Positions 48,291-58,900 of a stretch of 64,000 nt of DNA are shown piece after piece. The stretch comes from Mytilisepta virgata (lineage: Eukaryota > Mollusca > Bivalvia > Mytilida > Mytilidae): positions 1,922,001 through 1,986,000 of the forward strand of contig JAPWFG010000018.1 of the NCBI GenBank assembly GCA_028015205.1, given 5' to 3'. The first letter of the stretch is position 1; every line of letters begins with the position of its first letter. The translations under genes and the position numbers were made by a program. The notes beneath the pieces are model-generated. The model had not been told where the DNA came from. It saw nothing but the letters and a program-made list of their open reading frames with translations, and did no database searches.

Positions 48291-48598
48291 TAGAATCTGT
48301 AGTTGGAAATTGCTTTGTATATTTATATATACAATATATGTTATTCCGAATGTATTAGAACATCTCTTTGGACTTCACTATTTCTGAATTTCACAGAACA
48401 CAACTGGGTATGGTCCGCCCAAAGAAGAGTGTCACGAAATTACATGCATATGACCTTTGCATCGATCTAAAAAGGACCAATTTTACCGGGAAAAGAATAA
48501 GGCCGACTAAAATACATACGTGACTATAATGTGATCGGAAACAGACAATTAGCGTATATTTTGTAATGTTTTTTTATTATTATTATTTTTTCAGAAAG

Positions 48599-48746
48599 AT
48601 GCCATCGTCATTACTCTCCTCACTGAATGTACAGACAGTTTTGGTTGCAATTGTTGTCACACTGTTAGCCTACAAAATTCTTCAAAGATTAAAATATAAA
48701 TTGCCACCAGGACCATGGGCAATACCGTTCATAGGAAGCATTGAAG
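48599..48746 (+). CDS. P450 copy B exon 1 (remnant)
   Basis: Starts MPSSLLSSLNVQTVL and ends GSIE with donor GTGGGT. Very close to copy A; residue 2 is Pro (Ile in A, Leu in C). Confidence 0.8.
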
Positions 48747-48956
48747 GTGGGTAAATTTATGAATTTTTTTTCTTTTTAAAAGGGTCGCAGTGAATATTAA
48801 TATAATTAATCAATATTTCATTGGATTCATATTTTCGTTTTTTTCTAGTATTTTACACCTAACTGGCAGAACATTGTTAAACTGGTAATATTAAATATTT
48901 TTATAATATATAATCTTTATTGAATGTACATATTATGTTTATCCTTTTCATTTTAG

Positions 48957-49034
48957 TTATGAATGCCAAATTCATGTTTAAAAAATGCACGGAGCTTCAA
49001 AGGAAGTACGGACCTGTTTTTACCATTCAGTTCG
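48957..49034 (+). CDS. P450 copy B exon 2 (remnant)
   Basis: A 78 bp exon with conserved TTCATTTTAG acceptor and GTAAAT donor, encoding MNAKFMFKKC through KYGPVFTIQF. Confidence 0.8.
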
Positions 49035-49285
49035 GTAAATAATTTAGTTTTAAGAATCCAATGTATAATTCTAACCATCAAGAAAATTGTCAATCAAAAG
49101 ATCTTTATTCTGAAAATTATTTGAGGTTTTTGTGAGGAGAATATATCAAAACATTTTTTGACATTCCGGTTTCCTGAAGGGACATTATGGACTGGCGTTA
49201 AAAGAATCACCTGATCCCGAGGCCAGATTAAAAATTGACAACGAAAGATAATCTGAAAAAAGCAACAAAAAGTTATAGCACAGCA

Positions 49286-49642
49286 AACATTTCCTTTTAT
49301 ATTCTCCTCTTTATACAGACATTAGAGAGAAGTTTAGTATTTTGAAAAGTCTCATTAAAGATGATGACATTAAATCAATTACGAATTTAGTTAATTTGAT
49401 TAACACCAAACAGATATGTAATTATTTGAGCCAAGCTTTTGAACTTCAAATTAAAAAATTAATGTCGGTTGGTATACCAGAAGTATTGTGTTATATAGAT
49501 AGCTGTTATTACTTATAATGCATTATGTTGTATTTACATTATTTTTCATGTTTTATATGTAAAGTCAGGAAATACCAAAGGGATATTCGAAGGAGAGAAA
49601 AATCGTAACAACTGACAAACTCCGGAGAACAACGAAGAAAAG
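49286..49642 (+). mobile_element. LINE fragment fused to intron 2 of copy B
   Basis: Matches 58677-59028 of copy C intron 3 (FPFIFSSLYRH frame with IREKFSILKSLIKDDDIK). It starts abruptly after GCACAGCAAAC and so marks a deletion that removed exon 3. Confidence 0.7.
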
Positions 49643-49644
49643 TC

Positions 49645-52480
49645 GACCAATGCTTTCAAAATCTCACAGGGAGATGCCTTCTCTTAATATTTGCCAATTC
49701 TATTCCTCTATATACGACACTTGCAGGTTGCAAATTTAAACTTATTGATGATACAAAATAACATTTTGTCTGTAACATAAAAATCCATTAGATTCAATCG
49801 TTTAGGATAAAGGGTTGGTAATGATTACGAGTGAAACAAAATGGAGAGGGGCGTGGTCCTATTCCTTAATAAACCCTTAGCTCATAAGCTATGTTTTAAC
49901 ATCCTGTTGAATCTTATTTACTCATATTTCATCTATCTTAATATTGTTTTCTATTATGATACAAACAAAATTTGTTACAACACAACTTGAGTCAATTGTT
50001 TGTACATCTTTAAAATTTAAGATTAAAGAGTCCGTCTTTTGTTTCAGTACGAACTTTTTGTCTTTAATGATCCCAAGACATTTTTTGGAAAATATGTAAT
50101 CTGTGTCTTTCTGTATAGCCAGATATATCTGGTCATTCCAGTCAATTACTGCAACTGATGATTCTGTTTGCTGGACTTGTAACTAGAAACAATGCAATTG
50201 ATATTAATAAAACCTAAAACTACAAACGAACTCTTACTTTACTTTTGTTTTGGTGAGCAACCCGTATTAGAGTGTGGATATACTAGGACTTGTTTGAAAA
50301 GAAATACCAGTTTGAATTGTGTAATGAAGAGAAATGTTTTTTTTTTTATTGAATTGCGTATAAAAACGCACCAGATGAATAAATCAAGCTCGGAGATGCT
50401 GCGGACAAAAATAATAAAAAAAACATAAAATGGTTGCTCCCTACAAATTATTTGAGAGTCTTAGCTAGTTTTCCATTAAAAAAGAGCACATTCTTACCCT
50501 GCTATTTAAATTATGTACCGTCCAGCCTAATGTTGTATTTCTAGCAAGCGGTCATCTTGTTGGTAATCATACTGTATTGGTTGTTATAGTGTGTTTTATA
50601 CTCCAGAATGTCAGGATAGATAAGGGGATGATTGGGAACCAATAAAACCGGTTTATCCCTACCATTGTTCAGTGTCTGTACCAAGTCAGACTATCCTGAC
50701 TGTCTGTTGTGTTTTGTGATTTTTTGTGATTTTTTGGCCCGGAGTTCTGTCATTTGGGTTGCTTTGATTGATTGGAATGTCTTTGTTGACCTATCATGTT
50801 ATCCATTTGGTTTTTTTGTTTATAAACCAGATTAATTATTCAGTTATACCGATGTTGATGCAAAATATGTACACATTTCGTCGATTACTACACATCCGTC
50901 GAGCTAAAATGCCTAAATAATAGCCCAAAACATTGATGACCACGGCCAAAATCATCTAAGGACAGAGTTATACACGAAAGAGATAATCCATTTTGTAACT
51001 TAATCAAACTGAACTTGAAGATTTACAACATACCATTTTATCTAATATAGGATCCTCAGTTTTGTCGTTGTTTTCTAATGATACAGGAAAAGGCAAACAC
51101 TATCCTGTAATTTAAATTTGAACAACATATATTTTAAATTTTATCACAACTTATATATTTGATAAGAGTTTCTTTTAACAACATTGATTTATATTAAATA
51201 AGAAAGTTTCATTTCTATATGTTTTTGGTGTATGATTTCTTTTTGGAAAATTAAATAGGACAAAAACCATTCATCAATAAGTTTGTCAATTATCATAAGA
51301 GAAATACAAAGAATCTATGAAAAAATATTTTAGCAGTTTGATTTATAAAGCTTTAAGAGGAAACATTCTTAATGGACACGCGAGAGTAACTTTTTTATTT
51401 TCCACTATACACACCTGCAACAGATTGTAAGTCTGTATCAGATTTCATTATTAGTGAAGTAGAAAAATGTATGTTATATCCAAAGGAAAGCCGTAATAAT
51501 TTCCCATGTGTTTCCAAATCTCAATGAAACTCTGTACTTGTCAAGCAGAAGGTTACAAAAATAAATGACAACTCTTATCCAACAAATATTTTGATAAAAC
51601 AAATTCATGAAAACATTCAAACAAAGTAGTTGAGCAAAAGATAACTTCACCTCAATAATTGAACATTTATGAATACATATGTGGAATTATCATAAAATTC
51701 ATTTTATAGAATTTGTTGATTTTCAAAAAACAAATCTGTTTCAAAATGGATTTATACTGTTTAACATTATAAAGTTGTAGATAAAAGATTAACTTTAGTA
51801 TTGTAGAATAGTGGTGAAATAGCTGTAATAAATGGTTTCTGTACAGTATGTATTGTCATAACCAGGATATAAAGTATGTCCCAAGTCAACTTGGCTAGGG
51901 AGAGTAATGTTGGTCTGTTTTATTTCACTCTACCTCACGAGGTGTTAGACACCAATTACGTGTATACTGCCAAATTAATAATCTCGAGTTGCTAGCGACT
52001 TCGGCGTCTTGTCACCTATCAAATATTCCTTTTACATCTAATTTCGTATGATTTATTAGTGGACTATAAAGTATTTAAAAATCTAAATTTTGCTTTTTTG
52101 ATACATATGGTTGTTGAAAATTCAAATTTTCATATATTGTTTTATTTTGTAACAATTTAGCTATTAAAACTAGAGTTTTTGATAAATGGCTGTTTTTTAC
52201 AACTTACAGCATGTGGAAAATTATAATTTTTACCCCAAATATCTTGGAAGATGCATAACATGGATTAACCTGGATAATACATAATGTACTTTCGTAGGGT
52301 AACAGAAAAAAAAACCAAGAAAATGAACATCAACAGATGTGTCAGATATGTACTTTTAAAGATGAGGCCTGTTTTCTGTTCCAAAAATTAAAAGGTCATT
52401 GAAAAGATTACGACATCGTATTTAGTTTTTCACCTATTTGTTGTTTCCGCCATGCATATGACAGTCAGTAATATTGTTTA
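49645..52480. other. Unassigned stretch between copy B and the copy C block
   Basis: No P450 exon, no recognisable ORF. Contains a ~20 bp right end of the AGGGAGCAACC family (ATGGTTGCTCCCT at 50430) and the minus-strand hammerhead-like repeat. Confidence 0.45.
50850..50910 (-). ncRNA. Degenerate hammerhead-like motif, minus strand
   Basis: The minus strand reads C-GGATGTG-TAG-TAAT-CGAC-GAAA-TGTGTACAT-A, then GCATCAACATCGGTAT, aligning with 13749-13812. Two core changes and no cleavable UH make it inactive. Confidence 0.4.
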
Positions 52481-53316
52481 CTAACTTTGAAATAGGTCGC
52501 CATTAAGATTTATCAAGCCGAGAAAATGTAATATTCATACATTTTCAAGGGTTGATTTTTTAATAGCGACATATTATATAGTCAGTAATTGTTTTAGTTC
52601 ATGAATGGGGAAATTGTACTTTCACTTTCTATTTTAAGAACAAATCGGTCACAATCACATTCCGCTTGACCGATCAGGATCTATTTTAACCCTATAACCG
52701 TACGTGCGGAATTCTTGCACTAAATTTAGATACTTCTAAGTTACTATATATCATCAGCACATGATCACTGAATTCATTGCGCATCACTTTGAAAAAAAAT
52801 ATGGTCATGTAATAAGACGAATTAATTATTACAATCAGGGTTCATATAATACTATCATATACAGTTCCTGTTACAATCTATTAAGTTACGTGATCGTGAG
52901 TCATTTTGTCGATAGTATATAAGTATACTTTTGTTGCTAGTATATATTCATATATGAGTGAACAGATAAATATACGGTGTATTTATTTATTACCTCTATT
53001 GGTTAATTGTGTATATCATATGTGTTTCTGATCCCTTTAAAGATAGAATTTAAATTTTGAAATAATGCGTAAAATGTGTATACATGTGAAGGTCATTACA
53101 CGTATTGTTACTACATGTTCAGCTGGGACAATAGTCCCAGATTTTCACATACATGTATTCTTGTGTGTATAGATATATATATATATATTATCCAAAGGAA
53201 AGGTATTGAACAGGTATGTTTAATTTATCATGGCTATTGTATATATCAAAACCTTTAAAATACATGTTTCGCAAAATGTTGATAAGATTTGGTGCATTTA
53301 AATGTAATAATTGTAT

Positions 53317-53434
53317 AAGGGAGCAACCATTTGATTTTTGTTGGGGAGGGGGGAGGGGAGGCTAGAATTTTTCATTTCAAATTTGATCCTAGTCCCCTGC
53401 CCCCGCCCCCATAAAAATCAAATTGTTGCTCCCT
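53317..53434 (+). mobile_element. AGGGAGCAACC foldback (C block)
   Basis: AGGGAGCAACCATTTGATTT on the left and AATCAAATTGTTGCTCCCT on the right; the G-rich and C-rich interiors pair. Confidence 0.55.
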
Positions 53435-54119
53435 AACTTTTCACGATAAAGTATTATGATTTATGTGCATTATTGGAAAATATTTAGCTTATATAGTTTA
53501 TTTTTACTTGCCGCGAAACGGTAGAGAAATGGTCTGTAAACCTAGCATTTCTACCAGTTTCTAAGGCTCGTACAATTAAACTGTATATTTTCCGACAATG
53601 TAGATATATTGTATATATATATAGAAAACAAGGAAAATAAATGGAAATGGTGACCCGTTTAAATTTTTTATAAATAAAAATAATTGTGTCGGTACATTTA
53701 ATTCGTCTCATATCGCCAGCGTGTTAACAGAGAGCCGATTTGTTAGCGGTGAATTCAAAGTTTTTTTTTCAGTGCTCCTGAGACTACTATAACAGAGAAT
53801 TTTTTTTTTATTTTCATTTAAACCAAAAAATTTCCTGAGTGACACAGGTCCTGCTTTATTTTCATACCTGAACTGATCCTGTCTTTTTATTTTACCAATA
53901 TCCTGGCCCTGCCTTTTTATTTCAAATTTGATTCTAGCTCCCATATAAAAATAAAATGGTTGCTCCCTAAGGGCGCTCATATAATTAGTATACTTTATTG
54001 TAAATTATACCCATGGGGGTTAAACAATATAACATAAAATGAACAATAACAAACAAATACATACAGATGAGGTATAGTTTTCAATAAGTAACTAATTAAC
54101 TAACTTTGACCGATGTGGA

Positions 54120-54475
54120 CCCTATTTTCGCAGTTCCAATGATCGCTTTATAAAGTCACAAAAAAATGTTAAAGTTCATTTTTTGGATTAAGAATTTCAA
54201 ACATTTGTGATACTTCGTCTCCCGATAGAAAATTTTGATTAATTTCAACTATTTTTCAAAGAGATAAGCTCTTAACTGATTATTGGAATTACAATGCAAG
54301 CCAAAATGGTATTCATCATCTATCAGCTTGCATCCAGAGCAAAGTATGTTTTCTCTGGTAATATTTTTATATGTTGATAGAGTGATCACTATTCGAAATT
54401 TTGAAAGGAGCTGTTTCAATGTAAAACTTTTTTTCTTTTTCAAGTACTCTTCTTTTTTATAGTGTTTTTAAGTTT
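54120..54475 (-). pseudogene. Antisense LINE C-terminal fragment (C block)
   Basis: Best preserved of the three: the minus strand has ITRENILCSGCKLIDDEYHF, then GLHCNSNNQLRAYLFEK, typical of the cysteine/histidine knuckle after a LINE reverse transcriptase. Confidence 0.6.
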
Positions 54476-54484
54476 ACTGTGTTA

Positions 54485-54765
54485 AGGGAGCAACCATATG
54501 ATTTTTATGGGATGAGGGTTTGGGAGGTGGGGCATGGAAGGAATTTGAAAAAAGGCAGGATGCAAAACTTGGTGAAAAAAATGCAGGCCGTGACCAAAAT
54601 TCCTCAGAAAAAAAGGCAGGATGAAAAATGTAGTGAAAAAAGGCAAGATACATAAAAAAAAAGGCAACACCAGGTAGTAAAAAAATGCAGTCGATGTTTT
54701 GCAGAAAAAAAGGCAGGACTTAAGGTTACTTCCATCCCCCCATTAAAATCAAATGGTTGCTCCCT
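54485..54765 (+). mobile_element. Longer AGGGAGCAACC element, both ends present
   Basis: AGGGAGCAACCATATGATTT at the left and AAATCAAATGGTTGCTCCCT at the right, with an interior of A-runs and GGCAGGA repeats. The A and B blocks keep the left end (about 3926 and 41811) but have lost the right one. Confidence 0.55.
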
Positions 54766-55076
54766 AGTATAACTTGGAACTATCGTGTATCTTTGAGAGT
54801 TTAGATGATGTTAATTTTTCATATTTTGAATTTATCTTTCAAACTAGTTTAAAACAAAAAATGGCGTATCCAAGTTGGAATAATTAAATATGTATAAATC
54901 AAAGTCTCTAAAAATGTGGGAGGCAACAGTGTACCATATGTATGCATACCTGCATCTCCAAAAATTTTATTTAAACTATAAGTTTCCTTTAATAAGGGGT
55001 TGATATTATCAGTATACAATCTAGAAAAGTACATCAATAGGAAGTCCAAGTTCGCACTTTACAAGCCAATTCAACA

Positions 55077-55450
55077 GGTATTTTGAACATTTAAAAAATG
55101 ACTTTTAAATGCTAAAATAGCTTTTAAACCTTTCTTAGAAAGTTCTTGAATCGAGATGTTTAAAGCTCCCCTTAAAATTAATAACATTGCCTAACAAATT
55201 GTACTACCTTGTTTCTAGTAGAGTTTGCCCTTTATAAAATAATGGCGGCATAGGAGTAGAACTATTTTGAAAAACCATAAATTTTGTCTTCCTAATATTA
55301 ACATTCAACTGCCATTTGTGACAGTATGTCTCAAGTTTATTTATAATGCTTCTTGTAGTCCACTATGAGATCTAGTAATGCTCTGTAGGTATCTGCTGTG
55401 GGTTGTTTTAGAGTAGACCAGTCAGAAATTGTTCTAGAGAAGAATTGCGC
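55077..55450 (-). pseudogene. Antisense LINE reverse-transcriptase fragment, uninterrupted
   Basis: The minus strand reads, with decay, ELNKLETYCH-WQLNVN, then KTKFMVFQNSS, FYKGQSLLETREYNFLG and a FKGS-type tail. This is the palm/thumb section of non-LTR RTs (LxxYCxxWxLxVNxxKTK, then xYxYLG). In the A and B blocks the same fragment is split by insertions. Confidence 0.65.
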
Positions 55451-55773
55451 TAGAATCAGTAGTTGGACATTTTTTACAATATTTATATAAAAAATATATC
55501 TTACTGCGAATGTATTTGAACATCTTCCTGGACTTCACTATTTCTCAATTTCACTGAACACCACTGTGTATGGTCTGTTCAAGGAAGAGGGTCACGAACG
55601 GAACTGCATATGACCTTTTAATTGATCTAAAAGGGACCAATTTTACCGGGAAAAGAATAAGGCCGATTAAAATTCATACGTGACTATAATGTGATCTGAA
55701 ACAGCAATTAGCGTATAGTTTGTAATTTTTTATTTTTTTATTATTTTATTATTATTATTATTTTTCCAGAAAG

Positions 55774-55921
55774 ATGCTATCGTCATTACTCTCCTCACTG
55801 AATGTACAGACAGTTTTGGTTGCAATTGTTGTCACACTGTTAGCCTACAAAATTCTTCAAAGATTAAAATATAAATTGCCACCAGGGCCATTGGCAATAC
55901 CGTTCATAGGAAATATTGAAG
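55774..55921 (+). CDS. P450 copy C exon 1
   Basis: MLSSLLSSLN start, membrane anchor and proline hinge. Trp40 of copies A and B is Leu (TTG). The acceptor-like TTTTTCCAG lies just upstream of the ATG, as in the other copies. Confidence 0.9.
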
Positions 55922-58900
55922 GTGGGTAAATTTATGAATCGTTTTTCTTTTTAAAAGGGTCGCAGTAAATATTAATATAATTAATCAATATTCCATTGGA
56001 TTCATCTTTTCGCTTTTTCTAGTATTTTACACCTAACTGGCAGAACATTGTTAAACTGGTAATATTAAATATTTTTATAATATATAATCTTTATTGAATG
56101 TACCTATTATGTTTATCCTTTTCATTTTAGTTATGAATGCCAAATTCATGTTTAAAAAATGCACGGAGCTTCAAAGAAAGTACGGACCTGTTTTTACCAT
56201 TCAGTTCGGTAAATAATTTAGTTTTAAAAATCCAATGTATAAATCTGACAATCAAGAAAATTACCTAAATTGTAATCAAAAGACCTTTGTTCAGAAAATT
56301 ATTTGAGGTATTTGTGAGGAGAATATATCAAAACATTTTTTGACATTCCGGTTTCCTGAAGGGACATTATGGACTAGCGTTAAAAGAATCACCTAATCCC
56401 GAAGCCAGATTAAAAATTGATAACGAAAGATAATCTGAAAAAGGCAACAAAAAGTTATAGCACAGCAAACACAAACTCTCATGAAAATCGAGAGGGAAAT
56501 AAGTACTCCAAAAAAGAGCTTTCTTGAAAATATGAACGATGATTTTCTTGTGGTTATATAGTTTTATGTAACAGTTTGTTTTATTTAACAGCTGTTACTA
56601 TTGTAATAAACTCCAGAGGGTACGTTTGAATAAATGACATTTTAATCTTATTAAAAATGGAATATTGTTATTAGTAGAAATTAGGAATGCTGATATTTTT
56701 TCCAGGTCCCTTTAAGTCCATCGTACTGAATGATATTGATGTAGTTACAGAGGCCTTAGTTAAAAAGAAAGCTGATTTCGCAAACAGACCACATATTCCG
56801 TCACGTAAGAAAAATGTTTCAACAAACAAATAGTAGGCATATTTCCATGATTTTTCAGACTCAGAAAATATATTTTAAACCGATTTCTTCTCTAATCTAT
56901 ACAACTAAAATTAAGAGCTCGATTTTTTTTGGCCGTAATCACGTACGAACTACGATAGACACAATTTAAATCAGAATATGAATTATTAAGGATAAATGTG
57001 TTGTTTGAAAATTTCACACGTTTAGATTGATACGTTTCTTTAAATGCTGGAATAATCGATAACACAACCGAACCAATTCGACATGTTTCCATGTTTCGTC
57101 ATCCACTTCCGTTCTAGGAACAAATGTTCAGCTATAAGGTGCCTAAAGGTCACAGGATATATACCAACATGCGCAATAATTACATCTCAGACGATACTAT
57201 AAATAACCTACGCTAACTGCTAAATATTGAGAGGGTGGGTGGTTTTGAAATGTTTTATATAAGCAACGAGAAGACAAGACGATGGCATACATATAATGCT
57301 GTCACAATAAAAACTTATGATGGAACAATCAATAAAGATAATTTTATTTCATGCTTGGATAAAACATAGAATTAAAAGTTTTAGTGAGTTGCTAAAACGA
57401 ACATAAAACGATTTTTTCATGGCAGGAATTACAGTATTTCGGTTTACTTTTGAATATTGTTTGAATTCATTTTACAGTAAATGATTATTGTTATAGGGAA
57501 TAGACGGTAGTGCGAAATCGTCGGGGAAAGTATTGTAAAATTGTTCACACATTCCTTTACAAGAAACAAAATCTTACCCTCCGAAAATGAGAGGTAAGAA
57601 AGGCTATTCCACCTTTTTATAATACCCGTGCATACGGGTAGCATACATGCCAATGCTCCGGATTTCTCCCAGAACCTCCGGAAATTTGACCCCATTACCG
57701 GGTAACCGGGTGGACTGTAATATTCTCTGGGATTTCTAAATTTCCCAGGGATTTTTTCAGTGCGTATACTTATAATGATGTAAGATAGACAACATCCCTT
57801 CTCTAAATGAAGGCACCAATTCAGACGTCACAACAAGGTTTTCGTCACAGTGGATACTCATAATATGGTTTTCATTACTGCTATTCCAGTTAAAATATCA
57901 AGAATTAAGATAATATTTTACATCAAAATAGAGTAATATTCATAAACATTTATTCACATTTTTGCACTCTGAAGCGGATTCAAAATAAAATCGTTTTCGG
58001 GCTTGGGATTCGCTATGGACTCACTGGGGACCTTGAGTATTCCCAAGACCCCTTGACGATTTTATCAGGGATTCTAGCAAAAATATGTTGGCAAGTATGG
58101 GGTAATTACCTAGTATTAATTACATTTCATTGACATTTAGCATGATTTATGCTCATTTCTAATTATCGATGCTTAATGCATAAAATAAAGACAATTTTTA
58201 TAAAAAGCATTACGTACAAATGAAAATGTAAATGGTGACAAACTTGTCAAAGATTAGTATGGAGTTTGAGGAGTTTAAATTATGGAAATCTGAGATATGG
58301 ACAGAAAACTCGCTTTATTAAATAACTAAAAACTTGATACATAAACTAAAAAAGTCACTTAATTTGGATTCACTTCAGATATCATATAGTGTGTTTGAGG
58401 ATTCACTAAAAAACTTTTATAAACACAAGATTTTAGGTCAACTTGAGGATATTAAATCTAATAACAAAGGTTAACTCAGATTTTATAGTAAAATATGCTC
58501 ATCATTTGACTAAAAAGCTTACCCGAGCTTTGATATACAATAATATGACAGACCACGTCTCATAAAAATTAGAATTAGCTTACATTCACTTGCTATTGAA
58601 ACTGGGAGGTACAATAAACCAAAGATTTTACCAAACTAAAGATACTGCAAATTTTGCAGAGACAAAGTGGAAGATGAAGAACATTTCCTTTTATATTGTC
58701 CTCTTTATACAGACATTAGAGAGAAGTTTAGTATTTTGAAAAGTCTCATTAAAGATGATGACATTAAATCAATTATGAATTTAGTTAATTTGATTAACAC
58801 CAAACAGATATGTAATTATTTGAGCCAAGCTTTTGAACTTCATATTAAAAAATTAATGTCGGTTGGAATACCAGAAGTATTGTGATATATAGATAGCTGT

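Larger units (their letters stand above)
48599..49034 (+). pseudogene. Truncated P450 copy B: exons 1-2 only
   Basis: Exon 1 (48599-48746, 148 bp) and exon 2 (48957-49034, 78 bp) match copy A in length, phase and splice sites and are open, with the anchor, PPGPWAIPFIG and KYGPVF motifs. The intron follows copy A and C to about 49287 and then jumps into the LINE fragment that sits in intron 3 of copy C, so exon 3 is gone. I found nothing like exons 4-10 before the upstream block of copy C begins near 52480. With no I helix, ExxR or heme loop it cannot encode a P450. Exons 1-2 might splice into copy C exons, but copy C has its own exons 1-2. Confidence 0.85.
37986..49287 (+). repeat. Segmental duplication, upstream block and exons 1-2 of copy B
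   Basis: Matches 1-6300 in the same order, interrupted between 42497 and 48135 by a repeated ~500 bp element, 1.4 kb of unmatched DNA and a 3.1 kb long-inverted-repeat element. The match ends at a deletion junction near 49287. Confidence 0.85.

Noticed and set aside
49645..52480. Further exons of copy B
   Set aside because: Looked for exon 3-10 landmarks (WKLHR, CFGK, DNIRDF, GGIDTS, EVMR, FSAGRRMC); none seen before the C block starts.
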